Assembly: GCF_004134905.2 (NCBI RefSeq)
Contig: NZ_SDPQ02000003.1
Location: forward strand, 372,001 to 436,000
Origin: Aeromicrobium ginsengisoli
GTDB taxonomy: Bacteria > Actinomycetota > Actinomycetes > Propionibacteriales > Nocardioidaceae
Length of the DNA stretch: 64,000 nt
Direction: 5' to 3'
A program made the translations under genes and the position numbers. The notes below the pieces were generated by a model that saw nothing but the letters and a program-made list of their open reading frames with translations, did no database searches and had not been told where the DNA came from. Shown one piece after another: positions 27,702 to 35,483 of this stretch (positions are counted from its first letter, which is position 1; every line of letters starts with the position of its first letter).

Positions 27702-28916
27702 TCAGGCGTGCTTCTTGAGCTCGGCGCGAGCCAGCGAGTTCTTGTGCACCTCGTCGGGCCCGTCGGCGAACCGCAAGGTGCGGATGCCCGCGAACCACTC
27801 GGCGAGAGGGAAGTCCTGGCTCAGGCCACCGGCGCCGTGCACCTGGATCGCCTTGTCGAGGATCCACTCCACGGTCTGCGGGGTCGCGATCTTGATGGCC
27901 TGGATCTCGGTGTGGGCGCCGCGGTTGCCGGCGGTGTCCATCAGCCACGCGGTCTTGAGCACCAGCAGGCGCAGCTGCTCGATGCGTACGCGCGACTCGG
28001 CGATCCAGTCGCGGACGACGCCCTGATCGGCGATCGGCTTGCCGAACGCGACCCGGTCGAGCGCCCGCTTGCTCATCATCTCGACGGCCCGCTCGGCGAT
28101 GCCCAGCGAACGCATGCAGTGGTGGATGCGTCCCGGCCCGAGGCGGGCCTGCGCGATCGCGAAGCCCTCGCCCTCGGCGCCGATCAGGTTGCTGGCGGGC
28201 ACACGTACGTCCGTGAACGAGATCTCGGCGTGGCCGCCGTGGTCACGGTCGTTGTAGCCGAACACGTGCATGCCGCGCTCGATGTCGAAGCCCGGGGTGT
28301 CGCGCTCCACGAGGATCATCGACTGCTGGCGGTGGCGGTCGGCGGACGGGTCGGTCTTGCCCATCACGATGAAGATCTTGGCGTCGGGGTTCATCGCGCC
28401 GGTGATCCACCACTTGCGGCCGTTGATGACGTAGTCGTCGCCGTCCTTGACGATCGCCGTCTCGATGTTGGTGGCGTCCGACGAGGCGACCTTGGGCTCG
28501 GTCATCGCGAACGACGACCGGATCTCGCCGGCAAGCAGCGGCTCGAGCCACTGCTTCTTCTGCTCCGGCGTGCCGAACATGTGCAGCACTTCCATGTTGC
28601 CGGTGTCGGGGGCGGCGCAGTTGACCGCGGCCGGGGCGAGCTGGATGCTGCGGCCCGTGATCTCGGCCAGCGGGGCGTACTGGAGGTTGGTCAGCCCGGC
28701 GCCCTGGTCACCGGGGAGGAAGAAGTTCCACAACCCACGCTTCTTGGCCTCGGCCTGCAGGTCCTTGAGGATCGCGGGCGGCGACCAGGTGTCGTCCTTG
28801 ATGGCGGCCTGGATCTGCTCGTGCGCGGTGGGCTCGGCCGGATAGATGACCTCGTCCATGAACGCTTCCATCTGACCGATGAGGTCCTGCGTCTTGGCGT
28901 CGTAGGCGAAGTCCAT
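27702..28916 (-). CDS. Acyl-CoA dehydrogenase
   Basis: A 404-residue ACAD, start MDFAYDAKTQ. It shows FAMTEPKVASSDATNI (FAD/substrate binding loop), INGRKWWITGAMNPDAKIFIVM, and LGPGRIHHCMRSLGIAERA, with GAGGLSQDFPLAEWFAGIRTLRFADGPDEVHKNSLAR at the end, typical of the long-chain/FadE group. The FAD enzyme passes electrons to ETF. It is coupled to MaoC, with TGA G ATG between them, and sits under a TetR-like operator. An EtfD-like electron acceptor is encoded elsewhere in this window. Confidence 0.92.
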   Translation of the reverse strand: MDFAYDAKTQDLIGQMEAFMDEVIYPAEPTAHEQIQAAIKDDTWSPPAILKDLQAEAKKRGLWNFFLPGDQGAGLTNLQYAPLAEITGRSIQLAPAAVNCAAPDTGNMEVLHMFGTPEQKKQWLEPLLAGEIRSSFAMTEPKVASSDATNIETAIVKDGDDYVINGRKWWITGAMNPDAKIFIVMGKTDPSADRHRQQSMILVERDTPGFDIERGMHVFGYNDRDHGGHAEISFTDVRVPASNLIGAEGEGFAIAQARLGPGRIHHCMRSLGIAERAVEMMSKRALDRVAFGKPIADQGVVRDWIAESRVRIEQLRLLVLKTAWLMDTAGNRGAHTEIQAIKIATPQTVEWILDKAIQVHGAGGLSQDFPLAEWFAGIRTLRFADGPDEVHKNSLARAELKKHA

Positions 28917-28917
28917 C

Positions 28918-29376
28918 TCACGCACCTGCCATGACGTAGACGACCTCGGCGACGCACGCGGGCTTGTCCGCACCGTCGATCTCGATCACGAAGCTGACGA
29001 CACCCTGCGTGCCGATCGCGATGTCGGACGTCTCCTTGAGCGTCGCGGTGGCGCGCAGCTTGGCGCCGACCGGAACGGGGTTGGGGAAGCGCAGCTTGTT
29101 GGCGCCGTAGTTCATCCCGAACGCCAGGCCGTTGATCGTGTAGATCTCCTCGGCGAACGCCGGCAGCAGCGCGAGGGTCAGGTAGCCGTGCGCGATCGTC
29201 CCGCCGAACGGGCCGGTGGCGGCACGCTCCGGGTCGACGTGGATCCACTGGTGGTCGTGGGTCGCATCCGCGAACGTGTCGACCTGTTCCTGCGTGATGG
29301 TCATCCAGCCGCTGGTGCCGAGCACCTCCCCGGCGGCTGCCTTGAAGTCGTCGAGACTGTCGAACACGCGTGGCAT
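28918..29376 (-). CDS. MaoC-like enoyl-CoA hydratase
   Basis: A 152-residue hot-dog fold protein. The hydratase motif is present as DATHDHQWIHVDPERA...GPFGGTIAHGYLTLALLP: the Asp/His dyad of R-specific enoyl-CoA hydratases. It starts the MaoC-ACAD-SDR operon and has an 18-bp palindrome 17 bases upstream. It probably hydrates enoyl-CoA formed by the dehydrogenase. The chain-length preference is unknown. Confidence 0.9.
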   Translation of the reverse strand: MPRVFDSLDDFKAAAGEVLGTSGWMTITQEQVDTFADATHDHQWIHVDPERAATGPFGGTIAHGYLTLALLPAFAEEIYTINGLAFGMNYGANKLRFPNPVPVGAKLRATATLKETSDIAIGTQGVVSFVIEIDGADKPACVAEVVYVMAGA

Positions 29377-29393
29377 GAAGTACCTCCGGGGTC

Positions 29394-29411
29394 ACTAAGC
29401 GCTTGCTTAGT
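29394..29411 (-). promoter_or_regulatory. TetR-type operator upstream of MaoC-ACAD-SDR
   Basis: ACTAAGC, GCTT, GCTTAGT: two perfect seven-base arms around a four-base centre, 17 bases before the MaoC ATG. This resembles operators of fatty-acid TetR regulators. No regulator gene lies adjacent, so the regulator is encoded elsewhere. Confidence 0.65.
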
Positions 29412-29484
29412 TGGCACCCTAGTACGTCCGACAGCCCGCGCGCCAGAGGGGCCGCCTCCCCTGTCCGGGCTAGGCTCCTGCCGC

Positions 29485-29997
29485 ATGTGGGGACGCAAGC
29501 GGGACACGCCACCGACACCCGACGACGACAGCGAAGGCAGCGCAGGTCTCCGGCGGCTCGCGCTCTCCATCTCCCCCGAGGACCTCGGCCTCACGGTCGA
29601 CGGCGATCCGGACCGGGTCTACGGCGTGCTCATGGAGACCGGGTACGTCGCCGCGGTCGTCACGATCGTCTCGCTGATCGACGGCACGACGAGCATGTAC
29701 ATCAGCACGGGCGGTGGCACGATCGGCGCCGGTGAGCACGAGCCGGTCGCCGAGGCCACGCGGGCGTTCGTCGCCATGGCGCAGGTCCTCGTCGGGCAGA
29801 CCGCACCGACCACGGCCTTCGACCTGCCCGGCGTCGGGCGCGTGCGGTTCCAGCTGCTCACGGTCGGCGGCGGTCGTACGGCCGAGGCCGCCGAGGACGA
29901 TCTCGGCAACGGGCGCCATCCGCTGTCGCCGCTGTTCCACGCCGGTCAGGACGTCATCACCCAGATCCGACTGCTCAGCGAGCAGCAGTCCAGCTGA
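29485..29997 (+). CDS. Conserved hypothetical protein
   Basis: A 170-residue protein from ATG 29485 (MWGRKRDTPP). An acidic linker is followed by a folded domain: DPDRVYGVLMETGYVAAVVTIVSLIDGTTSMYISTGGGTIGAGEH, then a helix EATRAFVAMAQVLVGQ and strands VRFQLLTVGGGRTAEAAEDDL. No transmembrane segment. I do not know this family. It overlaps the next convergent gene by 23 bases at the 3' end. It is divergent from the MaoC operon. Confidence 0.65.
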   Translation: MWGRKRDTPPTPDDDSEGSAGLRRLALSISPEDLGLTVDGDPDRVYGVLMETGYVAAVVTIVSLIDGTTSMYISTGGGTIGAGEHEPVAEATRAFVAMAQVLVGQTAPTTAFDLPGVGRVRFQLLTVGGGRTAEAAEDDLGNGRHPLSPLFHAGQDVITQIRLLSEQQSS

Positions 29998-30346
29998 CCG
30001 CGGCAACCACCAGCAGCACGATCGACACGACGTCTGCGCGCACGACCCGCTGCATGGCGGCGTTGATCCCCGGATTAGCCCTGGCGACGGCCACGAACGC
30101 CACATCGCTGACCAGTCCGGCGCCGATCGCGTACGGCTGCAGGTCGTCGACGAACGCTGCCGCGATCAGCAGCGCCCCGAGCAGCCCGAACAGGACCGCC
30201 CGGTGCACCAGCAGGACGGCGAGGTCGGGGCCGTCGACGCGTACGTCATACATACGGGCAACCCGTGAAGGGCCGGCGACGCCGATCAGCGGCAGCAGGT
30301 GGATCGCCCCGGACAGCACCAGTGCGACGGCGATGACAACGGTCAT
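29975..30346 (-). CDS. Small membrane protein
   Basis: A 123-residue protein with four hydrophobic helices (TVVIAVALVLSGAIHLLPLIGV, AVLLVHRAVLFGLLGALLIAAAF, GAGLVSDVAFVAVA and DVVSIVLLVVAAVSW) and the pattern IHLLP at the first helix, seen in a group of small actinobacterial proteins often carrying a doubtful 'phosphopantetheine' annotation. It is 46 bases after ecfT on the same strand and may share its transcript. It overlaps the convergent hypothetical gene by 23 bases. Confidence 0.65.
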   Translation of the reverse strand: MTVVIAVALVLSGAIHLLPLIGVAGPSRVARMYDVRVDGPDLAVLLVHRAVLFGLLGALLIAAAFVDDLQPYAIGAGLVSDVAFVAVARANPGINAAMQRVVRADVVSIVLLVVAAVSWTAAR

Positions 30347-30392
30347 GCCTCAGGCTCGCGCGTACGCCGACACGTGTCCATGACCTCCGAGG

Positions 30393-31094
30393 TCAAGCCC
30401 CGGCGAGGCGGGCGATGATCGGCGCGCAGCCCAGCACAGCAGCGACGACCACGGCCCAACGGTCGAGTCGGGTCCACGGTGCGGGCTCGGCCCACGTACG
30501 TTCGTGCGCCGTCGCGAACCCCCGCGCATCCATCGCGATCGACGTCGCCGATGCGCCGCGCAGGGCCTGGACGAGCAGCGCGAACGACATGTTGGCGGCA
30601 TAGCCACCGTTGGCCAGCGGGTTGCGGGACGGGCCGAAACCGCGCACCCGGCGTACGCGCTCGAGCTGCTGCCAGGCGAGCCCGAACCCGGTGAACTTCT
30701 GCAGCGCGCCGGCGAAGGCGGCGATCAGACGGGCCGGCAGGTGCAGAGTCTGGGCGAGGTAGTCGGCGAGCCGCGACGGGTCGACGTACCCTGCCATCAC
30801 CGATCCCGGACCGGCGAGCACGACGATCCGCAGTCCGGCGGTGATCGCCTCCTCCGTGTCGCGACCCCCGAGGCGCCACGTCGAGTACACGATCGTCACC
30901 GCCGCGATCGCCGTGAAGCCGAGGCACACCAGCGGATAGCGCCAGCCCGGCAGGAGCAGCAGCCCCACCAGCACGTACGCACCGAGGGCGATCAGCGCGA
31001 CCGGCAGGCTGCGGATCCAGAACGAGCCGAGCAGCGAGAACAGCCCGACCGAGAGCTGTACGAGCGGGTTGGCCCGCAGCACCAGAGTTCTCAT
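30393..31094 (-). CDS. ECF transporter transmembrane protein EcfT
   Basis: A 233-residue protein of the CbiQ/EcfT family. About five helices start with NPLVQLSVGLFSLLGSF. The coupling motifs of EcfT can be seen: RRVRGFGPSR (about 140-150) and AMDARGFATAHE (about 190-200), each with the Ala-Arg-Gly or Arg-Gly element that docks on the ATPase. It forms the energising module with the fused ATPase (31135-32526), and uses YkoE as substrate-binding component. The operon is under a TPP riboswitch. It lies 40 bases after the ATPase gene. Confidence 0.9.
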   Translation of the reverse strand: MRTLVLRANPLVQLSVGLFSLLGSFWIRSLPVALIALGAYVLVGLLLLPGWRYPLVCLGFTAIAAVTIVYSTWRLGGRDTEEAITAGLRIVVLAGPGSVMAGYVDPSRLADYLAQTLHLPARLIAAFAGALQKFTGFGLAWQQLERVRRVRGFGPSRNPLANGGYAANMSFALLVQALRGASATSIAMDARGFATAHERTWAEPAPWTRLDRWAVVVAAVLGCAPIIARLAGA

Positions 31095-31134
31095 GCGATG
31101 AACCCTGCCTCATGATTCACTCGCTGGCGCTCGC

Positions 31135-32526
31135 TCATGCCACCACTCCGTCGCGCATCCGATGCTCGGCGTCGATTGGCAGGTCGGCGTCGTGCGTCGA
31201 CAGCGCGACAGTCGCGTCGGTGGAGCGCGCCGCGGTGATCCAGCCGACGACCGCCGCCCACGTCGAGGGGTCCTGGCCGACCGTCGGCTCGTCGAGCAGC
31301 ACGACACCGGGCCGGTGCGCCAACGCTGACGCGAGGGCCAGCCGACGCTGCTCGCCGCCTGAGAGCCGGTAGGGGTTGGAGGTCGCGAAGCGGCCCAGTC
31401 CGAACACCTCGAGCACCCGATCCACGTCGACCTCGCGGCCGAGCTTGCGCGCACTGTGGCGCACCTCGTCGCCGACCGTCGAGGTCAGGAAGCCGTGCTC
31501 AGGATTCTGCGGCACCCAGCCGACCGCTCCGGCGAGACGCGGCGAGCGCCACCGGCGCAGCTCGGGGGTGACGGTGCCACCGTTCGGCTTGAGCAGACCG
31601 CCGAGCACAGCCAGTGCGGTCGACTTCCCGGCGCCGCTCGGCCCGGTGAATGCCGTCGTACGTCCGGGGGTGATCGCGGCGGTCAGGCCCGTGAGTGCCT
31701 GGGTGCGCTGCATGCCGCGGAGCGTACGGGTGACGAGCTCGACCGACACGTCGGTGGCCGCAATCGACAGCGCGTCGACGTCGGGGGCGACGAGGTCGGC
31801 CGGTAGGTCCAGCGGTGTCGGCGTCGCCATGCCCGGCATCCAGACGCCGGCCGGAGGTGGCCCGTCGAGGAACGCCTGCACCGTGCCGTCGCTCACGATC
31901 GAGCCGTCGGCCGACAGCACGACGACCCGGTCGACGTGGTCGAGCCACGGCTCGATGCGGTGCTCGACGATCAGCAATGTCCGGCCCTCGGCGGCCGACA
32001 GGATCGCGTCGCGCACGCTGGCCGACGTGTCGGAGTCCAGCATCGAGGTCGGCTCGTCCAGCAGCAGCACGTCGGGCCGCATCGCCAGCACACCGGCCAG
32101 GGCAAGGCGTTGCTGCTCGCCGCCGGACAGGGCAGCACTGAAGTGGTCGCGCCCATACGTCAGACCCACCGACGCCAAGGCCTCGTCGACCCGCGACCAG
32201 ATCTCGGCACGGGACATACCGGCGTTCTCGGGTCCGAAGGCCACGTCGCGACCCATGCGCTCGGCGACGATCGCGTCGGCAGGGTTCTGCAGGAGCAGCC
32301 CAAGCCGCCCCTCGACCTCGGCCGTGCCGCTCAGCTCACCCGCGATCGTCGTGCCGAGGGCGCCCGCCAGGCCGTACAACAGAGTCGACTTGCCGGCACC
32401 GCTCGGCCCGACCAGCAGCACCCGCTCGCCGGGCTCAATCACGAGATCGAGCCCGGCGACGACAGGGTTGCGTCGGCCGAGAGGGCGCCACGTGAAGCCC
32501 GTGAACCGGGCCCCACCGAGACTCAT
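31135..32526 (-). CDS. ECF transporter ATPase, two ATPase domains fused
   Basis: A 463-residue protein with two complete ABC ATPases. Domain 1 has GPSGAGKST at about 39, LSGGEQQRLAL and LLLDEPTSMLD; domain 2 has GPSGAGKST at about 299, LSGGEQQRRLAL... as LSGGEQRRLAL, and VLLDEPTVGQD. Most ECF systems use two separate ATPases (EcfA and EcfA'); here they are in one chain, as in YkoD. Its ATG follows directly on the ykoE stop. It powers uptake of a thiamin precursor by the YkoE-EcfT system. Confidence 0.93.
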   Translation of the reverse strand: MSLGGARFTGFTWRPLGRRNPVVAGLDLVIEPGERVLLVGPSGAGKSTLLYGLAGALGTTIAGELSGTAEVEGRLGLLLQNPADAIVAERMGRDVAFGPENAGMSRAEIWSRVDEALASVGLTYGRDHFSAALSGGEQQRLALAGVLAMRPDVLLLDEPTSMLDSDTSASVRDAILSAAEGRTLLIVEHRIEPWLDHVDRVVVLSADGSIVSDGTVQAFLDGPPPAGVWMPGMATPTPLDLPADLVAPDVDALSIAATDVSVELVTRTLRGMQRTQALTGLTAAITPGRTTAFTGPSGAGKSTALAVLGGLLKPNGGTVTPELRRWRSPRLAGAVGWVPQNPEHGFLTSTVGDEVRHSARKLGREVDVDRVLEVFGLGRFATSNPYRLSGGEQRRLALASALAHRPGVVLLDEPTVGQDPSTWAAVVGWITAARSTDATVALSTHDADLPIDAEHRMRDGVVA

Positions 32527-33144
32527 CTAGACCTCGGCGACCTGTTCGCGGCCCGCCGGGAAGGCGTCGAGGACACCCGCCTTGGCCAGAGCCTTCACGA
32601 GGTAGAAGCCACCGACACCGGCGATGACCGCACCAGACACGGCGAAGAAGCCGAGGTAGGCGAGCTTGTAGCCCATGTCCCAGTCGGTCCAGTACGAGTT
32701 CCACTCGTAGACCGACTCGAACGTCGCGGCGAGCGCGCCGGCCGCCGCCGCGATGACGACGCCGAAGCGCCCGTAGAAGATCAACAGGAAGATGACCTCG
32801 GCGCCGAGCCCCTGCCAGAAGCCGGAGGCGAAGACGCTGAAGCCCCACTGCGTACCGCCGACGATGAACGTCGAGACGGCGGCGGCGAGGAACTCCGTGG
32901 CGAACGCCGCCCCGGGCTTGCGGACGATCAGACCGCCGACGACCCCGGCGATGAGCCAGGGGCCGGCGAGCAGGCCCGAGCTCGGGGGATAGGAGAACAC
33001 CGCGAGACCGCTGAGCGGCTCGTAGAGCTTCCCCCAGCCCCAGAAGATGACGCCGAACGCGACTGCGAGCGTGGTGATGGTGACCAGGTCGATCGTGCGG
33101 TAATGCACGTTGAACCCGGTCTTGGACGTGGTTGCAGAACTCAT
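32527..33144 (-). CDS. ykoE: ECF substrate-binding component, YkoE-like (thiamin precursor uptake)
   Basis: A 205-residue protein with five to six membrane helices, start MSSATTSKTGFN. It contains FSYPPSSGLLAGPWLIAGVVGGLIVRKPGAAFATE and GTQWGFSVFASGFWQGLGAE, typical of YkoE, the S component for thiamin or its hydroxymethylpyrimidine precursor. It is the first gene after a TPP riboswitch and is followed by the ATPase and EcfT genes. The start lies just past the riboswitch's 3' end, where GGGAG serves as ribosome binding site. Confidence 0.88.
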   Translation of the reverse strand: MSSATTSKTGFNVHYRTIDLVTITTLAVAFGVIFWGWGKLYEPLSGLAVFSYPPSSGLLAGPWLIAGVVGGLIVRKPGAAFATEFLAAAVSTFIVGGTQWGFSVFASGFWQGLGAEVIFLLIFYGRFGVVIAAAAGALAATFESVYEWNSYWTDWDMGYKLAYLGFFAVSGAVIAGVGGFYLVKALAKAGVLDAFPAGREQVAEV

Positions 33145-33149
33145 CGTGA

Positions 33150-33237
33150 CTCCCTTCGCCGGTACTAACCGGTGCAGGTTCAAGGGTCTGCGGCTGATCC
33201 GCACTCTCAGCGCCCTCTGCGTGGCGCTCCCCTGTCT
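33150..33237 (-). promoter_or_regulatory. TPP riboswitch (THI box)
   Basis: On the minus strand the conserved elements occur in order: ACAGGGGAGC at the 5' end, GCTGAGA of the pyrimidine-sensor helix, ACCCTTGAACCTG, GGTTAGTACCGG, and CGAAGGGAG. The last element overlaps the ribosome binding site, so TPP binding would hide GGGAG from the ribosome, i.e. translational control. It sits 6 bases from the ykoE ATG. Confidence 0.95.
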
Positions 33238-33256
33238 TGGTGAGTCGACTGTACCG

Positions 33257-34630
33257 CTATCTCCCCGTGAGCTTGTCGCCGATCCTTGCCAGGCGGCTCG
33301 GGCGGGCCAGGCCGTTGCTCTCACGGCGGTCCGCCTCGCGGTAGAGCCCGTACATCGCGCGCACGCCCAGCCAGCGCAACGGCTCGGGCTCCCAACGGCG
33401 CACGTCGCGGTTGACCCACGGCAGGCGCACGAGGTCCGAGTCGCGACCCAGCACGAGGTCGGCGAGCGTCTGGCCCGCGAGGTTGGTCGTCGTGAGCCCG
33501 CTGCCGACGTAGCCACCCGCCCAGCCGAGCCCCGTCGAGGCATCGAACGTGACGCTCGCGCACCAGTCGCGGGGCACCCCCAGGACGCCGCACCACGCAT
33601 GATCGATGCGGGCCTCGCGCACGGCCGGGAACATCCCGTGCAGGATGCCGGTCAGCGACTCGACGGTCCAGTCCTGCGTACGTCCGTCGACATCTGTCGC
33701 CGAGCCGAACCGATAGGGGATGCCGCGGCCGCCCAGCGCGATGCGGCCGTCGGCGGTCTGCTGGGCGTAGCAGTACGCATTCGCGTGGTCCCCGAGCAGC
33801 TCGGCGCCGCGCCAGCCGATCTCGTCCCACACCGCATCGCTCAGCGGCTCGGTCACGATCATCGCGGAGTTCATCGGCAGCCACGTACGCCTCTGCCCAC
33901 GGATGCCCGCGGTGTAGCCCTCGAGGCAACGCAGGATTCGCCCGGCGCGTACGCGACCCCGTTCGGTCGTCACGACTCCCGGCTCGATGCTGGTCGCACG
34001 GGTCTGCTCGAGGATGCGTACGCCTCGACGCTCGACCGCTGCTGCGACCCCGGCCACGAGCTTGGCGGGCTGCACGCGCGCGCAGTGCGGGCTGAACGTC
34101 GCACCGAGCGCGCCCTCGACCCGCAGCCGGTCGCCCACCTCGGCCGCGGTCAGCTCGCGCTGGTGACCCTCACCGATGCCCCAGGCGCGATCGCTCAGGA
34201 GGCCCTCGTGCATGCGCTTCAGCTGCGCTGCCGACCGGGCGACGTACAGGACGCCGCGCTTCACGATGTCGGCGACGATCTCCTCGGAGCGGCAGACCTC
34301 GATGACCTCGTCGACCGCCGACTCCATCGACGAGACCAGCGCCTGCACGCCCTCGCGGCCGTGCGTGGCGGCATACCGCTCCTTGCTGCCCGAGAGCTCG
34401 GCCGACAGCCAGCCGCCGTTGCGCCCGGACGCACCGAACCCCGCGAACTCGGCCTCCAGCACGACGATGTCGAGGTCAGGGTCGAGCGCCGACAGGTAGT
34501 ACGCCGTCCAGAGTCCGGTGAGTCCGGCGCCCACGATGCAGACGTCACAGTCGAGGTCACCGTCGAGGCCAGGGCGCGGCTCCGGGATGCCGACCTGCTG
34601 CCACCAGAACGAGACGCCGCCGTTGATCAC
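33257..34630 (-). CDS. FAD-dependent amine oxidase, PuuB/DAO-like
   Basis: A 457-residue protein, GTG start at 34630 (VINGGVSFWW). The FAD site CDVCIVGAGLTGLWTAYYL is at about 27-45, with VVLEAEFAGFGASGRNGG next: ASGRNGG is typical of the gamma-glutamylputrescine oxidase/glycine oxidase group. C-terminal GLGWAGGYVGSGLTTTNLAGQTLADL fits the second FAD loop. It should oxidise a primary or secondary amine with oxygen. It lies upstream of the TPP riboswitch on the same strand; I see no direct link with thiamin, though ThiO is a distant relative. Confidence 0.85.
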   Translation of the reverse strand: MINGGVSFWWQQVGIPEPRPGLDGDLDCDVCIVGAGLTGLWTAYYLSALDPDLDIVVLEAEFAGFGASGRNGGWLSAELSGSKERYAATHGREGVQALVSSMESAVDEVIEVCRSEEIVADIVKRGVLYVARSAAQLKRMHEGLLSDRAWGIGEGHQRELTAAEVGDRLRVEGALGATFSPHCARVQPAKLVAGVAAAVERRGVRILEQTRATSIEPGVVTTERGRVRAGRILRCLEGYTAGIRGQRRTWLPMNSAMIVTEPLSDAVWDEIGWRGAELLGDHANAYCYAQQTADGRIALGGRGIPYRFGSATDVDGRTQDWTVESLTGILHGMFPAVREARIDHAWCGVLGVPRDWCASVTFDASTGLGWAGGYVGSGLTTTNLAGQTLADLVLGRDSDLVRLPWVNRDVRRWEPEPLRWLGVRAMYGLYREADRRESNGLARPSRLARIGDKLTGR

Positions 34631-34734
34631 GCTTCCATGCTGACACCATCCGTGGCTAGCGTGGCTGCATGACCGAGCGCCAGCTGGGGGTCCCCCCACG
34701 AGTCCTACGAGTAGGGGCGGGAATCATGGGGCAC

Positions 34735-34784
34735 TCATGCCATCGCCTGCGTATCTTTGCTCTTCCACGGAGGTGATGGCATGA
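34735..34784 (+). promoter_or_regulatory. Hairpin that would occlude the ribosome binding site and start of the GPP34 gene
   Basis: Left arm TCATGCCATCGCCT (34735-34748) and right arm AGGTGATGGCATGA (34771-34784) pair over 14 bp with one G-U and a 22-base loop. The right arm contains most of the site GGAGGTG and the ATG at 34781. A short open frame (34669-34776, MTERQLGVPP at its start, 35 codons) ends within the right arm, so a ribosome translating it would open the stem. A GC-rich palindrome TGGGGG/TC/CCCCCA at 34685-34698 lies inside that frame. Whether this DNA is transcribed as one RNA is not known. Confidence 0.6.
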
Positions 34785-35449
34785 CCACTGCGGAGGACCT
34801 GCTGCTGATCGTGACGGACCCCGTGAGCGGCAAGGCTCAGCTCGACTCGATGAAGGCCGACCCCGTGATCGGCGGCGCCCACCTGCTCGACCTGGTCGCC
34901 GCCGGCCGGCTCACACTCGACGGCCAAGGGCGCAGGGCGCGGGTCGTCGTGGCCAGCCACGCACCGGTCGACGATCCGGTCCTCGCCCAGGCCTTCTCCC
35001 GCATCCGCAACCGCGGTCGTCAGACGCCACAGAATGCGGTCACCCGGCTCGGCAAGCAGGGCCGCAAGCACGTCTACGCCGCCTTGGTCGCCAAGCGGCA
35101 GATGCAGCAGCGGCCGGCGAAGGCGCTCGGGATCTTCCCGCTCAGCCGCCACGACGTGGTCGACAGCGCGCGGCGCAACGACCTCATCAACCGCGTCCGC
35201 GCGAGCCTGCTCCACGATCAGCCTGCCGATGCCGAGACCGGGCCGCTGATCGGTCTGCTGTCGGCGGCCGACCTGACGAAGCTGCTGGTGGACAAGTCCG
35301 AGCGCAAGCTGGCCAAGCAACGCGCCAAGGTCATCGCCGAGGGCGACTGGGCCAGCGAGGGCGTGCGCAAGGCGATCCAGGCGGCGCAATCGGCCGTCAC
35401 TGCGGGCATCATGGTCGCCGCCACGGCCGGCGCAGCCGGGTCGAGCTGA
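34781..35449 (+). CDS. GPP34 (GOLPH3-like) family protein
   Basis: A 222-residue protein, start MTTAEDLLLIVTDP. It has the hallmarks of bacterial GPP34 proteins: an N-terminal LLLIVTDPVSGK segment, GGAHLLDLVAAGRLTLDG, and a C-terminal DLTKLLVDKSERKLAKQRAKVIAEGDWASEGVRKAIQAA. The eukaryotic family members bind phosphatidylinositol-4-phosphate at the Golgi; the bacterial role is unknown. The start has a strong site GGAGGTG, five bases before ATG, but both lie in the hairpin described at 34735-34784. Confidence 0.85.
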   Translation: MTTAEDLLLIVTDPVSGKAQLDSMKADPVIGGAHLLDLVAAGRLTLDGQGRRARVVVASHAPVDDPVLAQAFSRIRNRGRQTPQNAVTRLGKQGRKHVYAALVAKRQMQQRPAKALGIFPLSRHDVVDSARRNDLINRVRASLLHDQPADAETGPLIGLLSAADLTKLLVDKSERKLAKQRAKVIAEGDWASEGVRKAIQAAQSAVTAGIMVAATAGAAGSS

Positions 35450-35483
35450 CCCGCGACTTCGACGCGTACGACACAATGTGCGC

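Noticed and set aside
33257-34630. Assignment of the flavoprotein as ThiO (glycine oxidase) because of the nearby TPP riboswitch
   Set aside because: The ASGRNGG motif fits the PuuB-like group better, and the gene lies upstream of the riboswitch, outside its control.
34669-34776. A 35-codon frame beginning MTERQL as a stand-alone gene
   Set aside because: No good ribosome binding site and no family; kept only as a possible leader for the hairpin at 34735.
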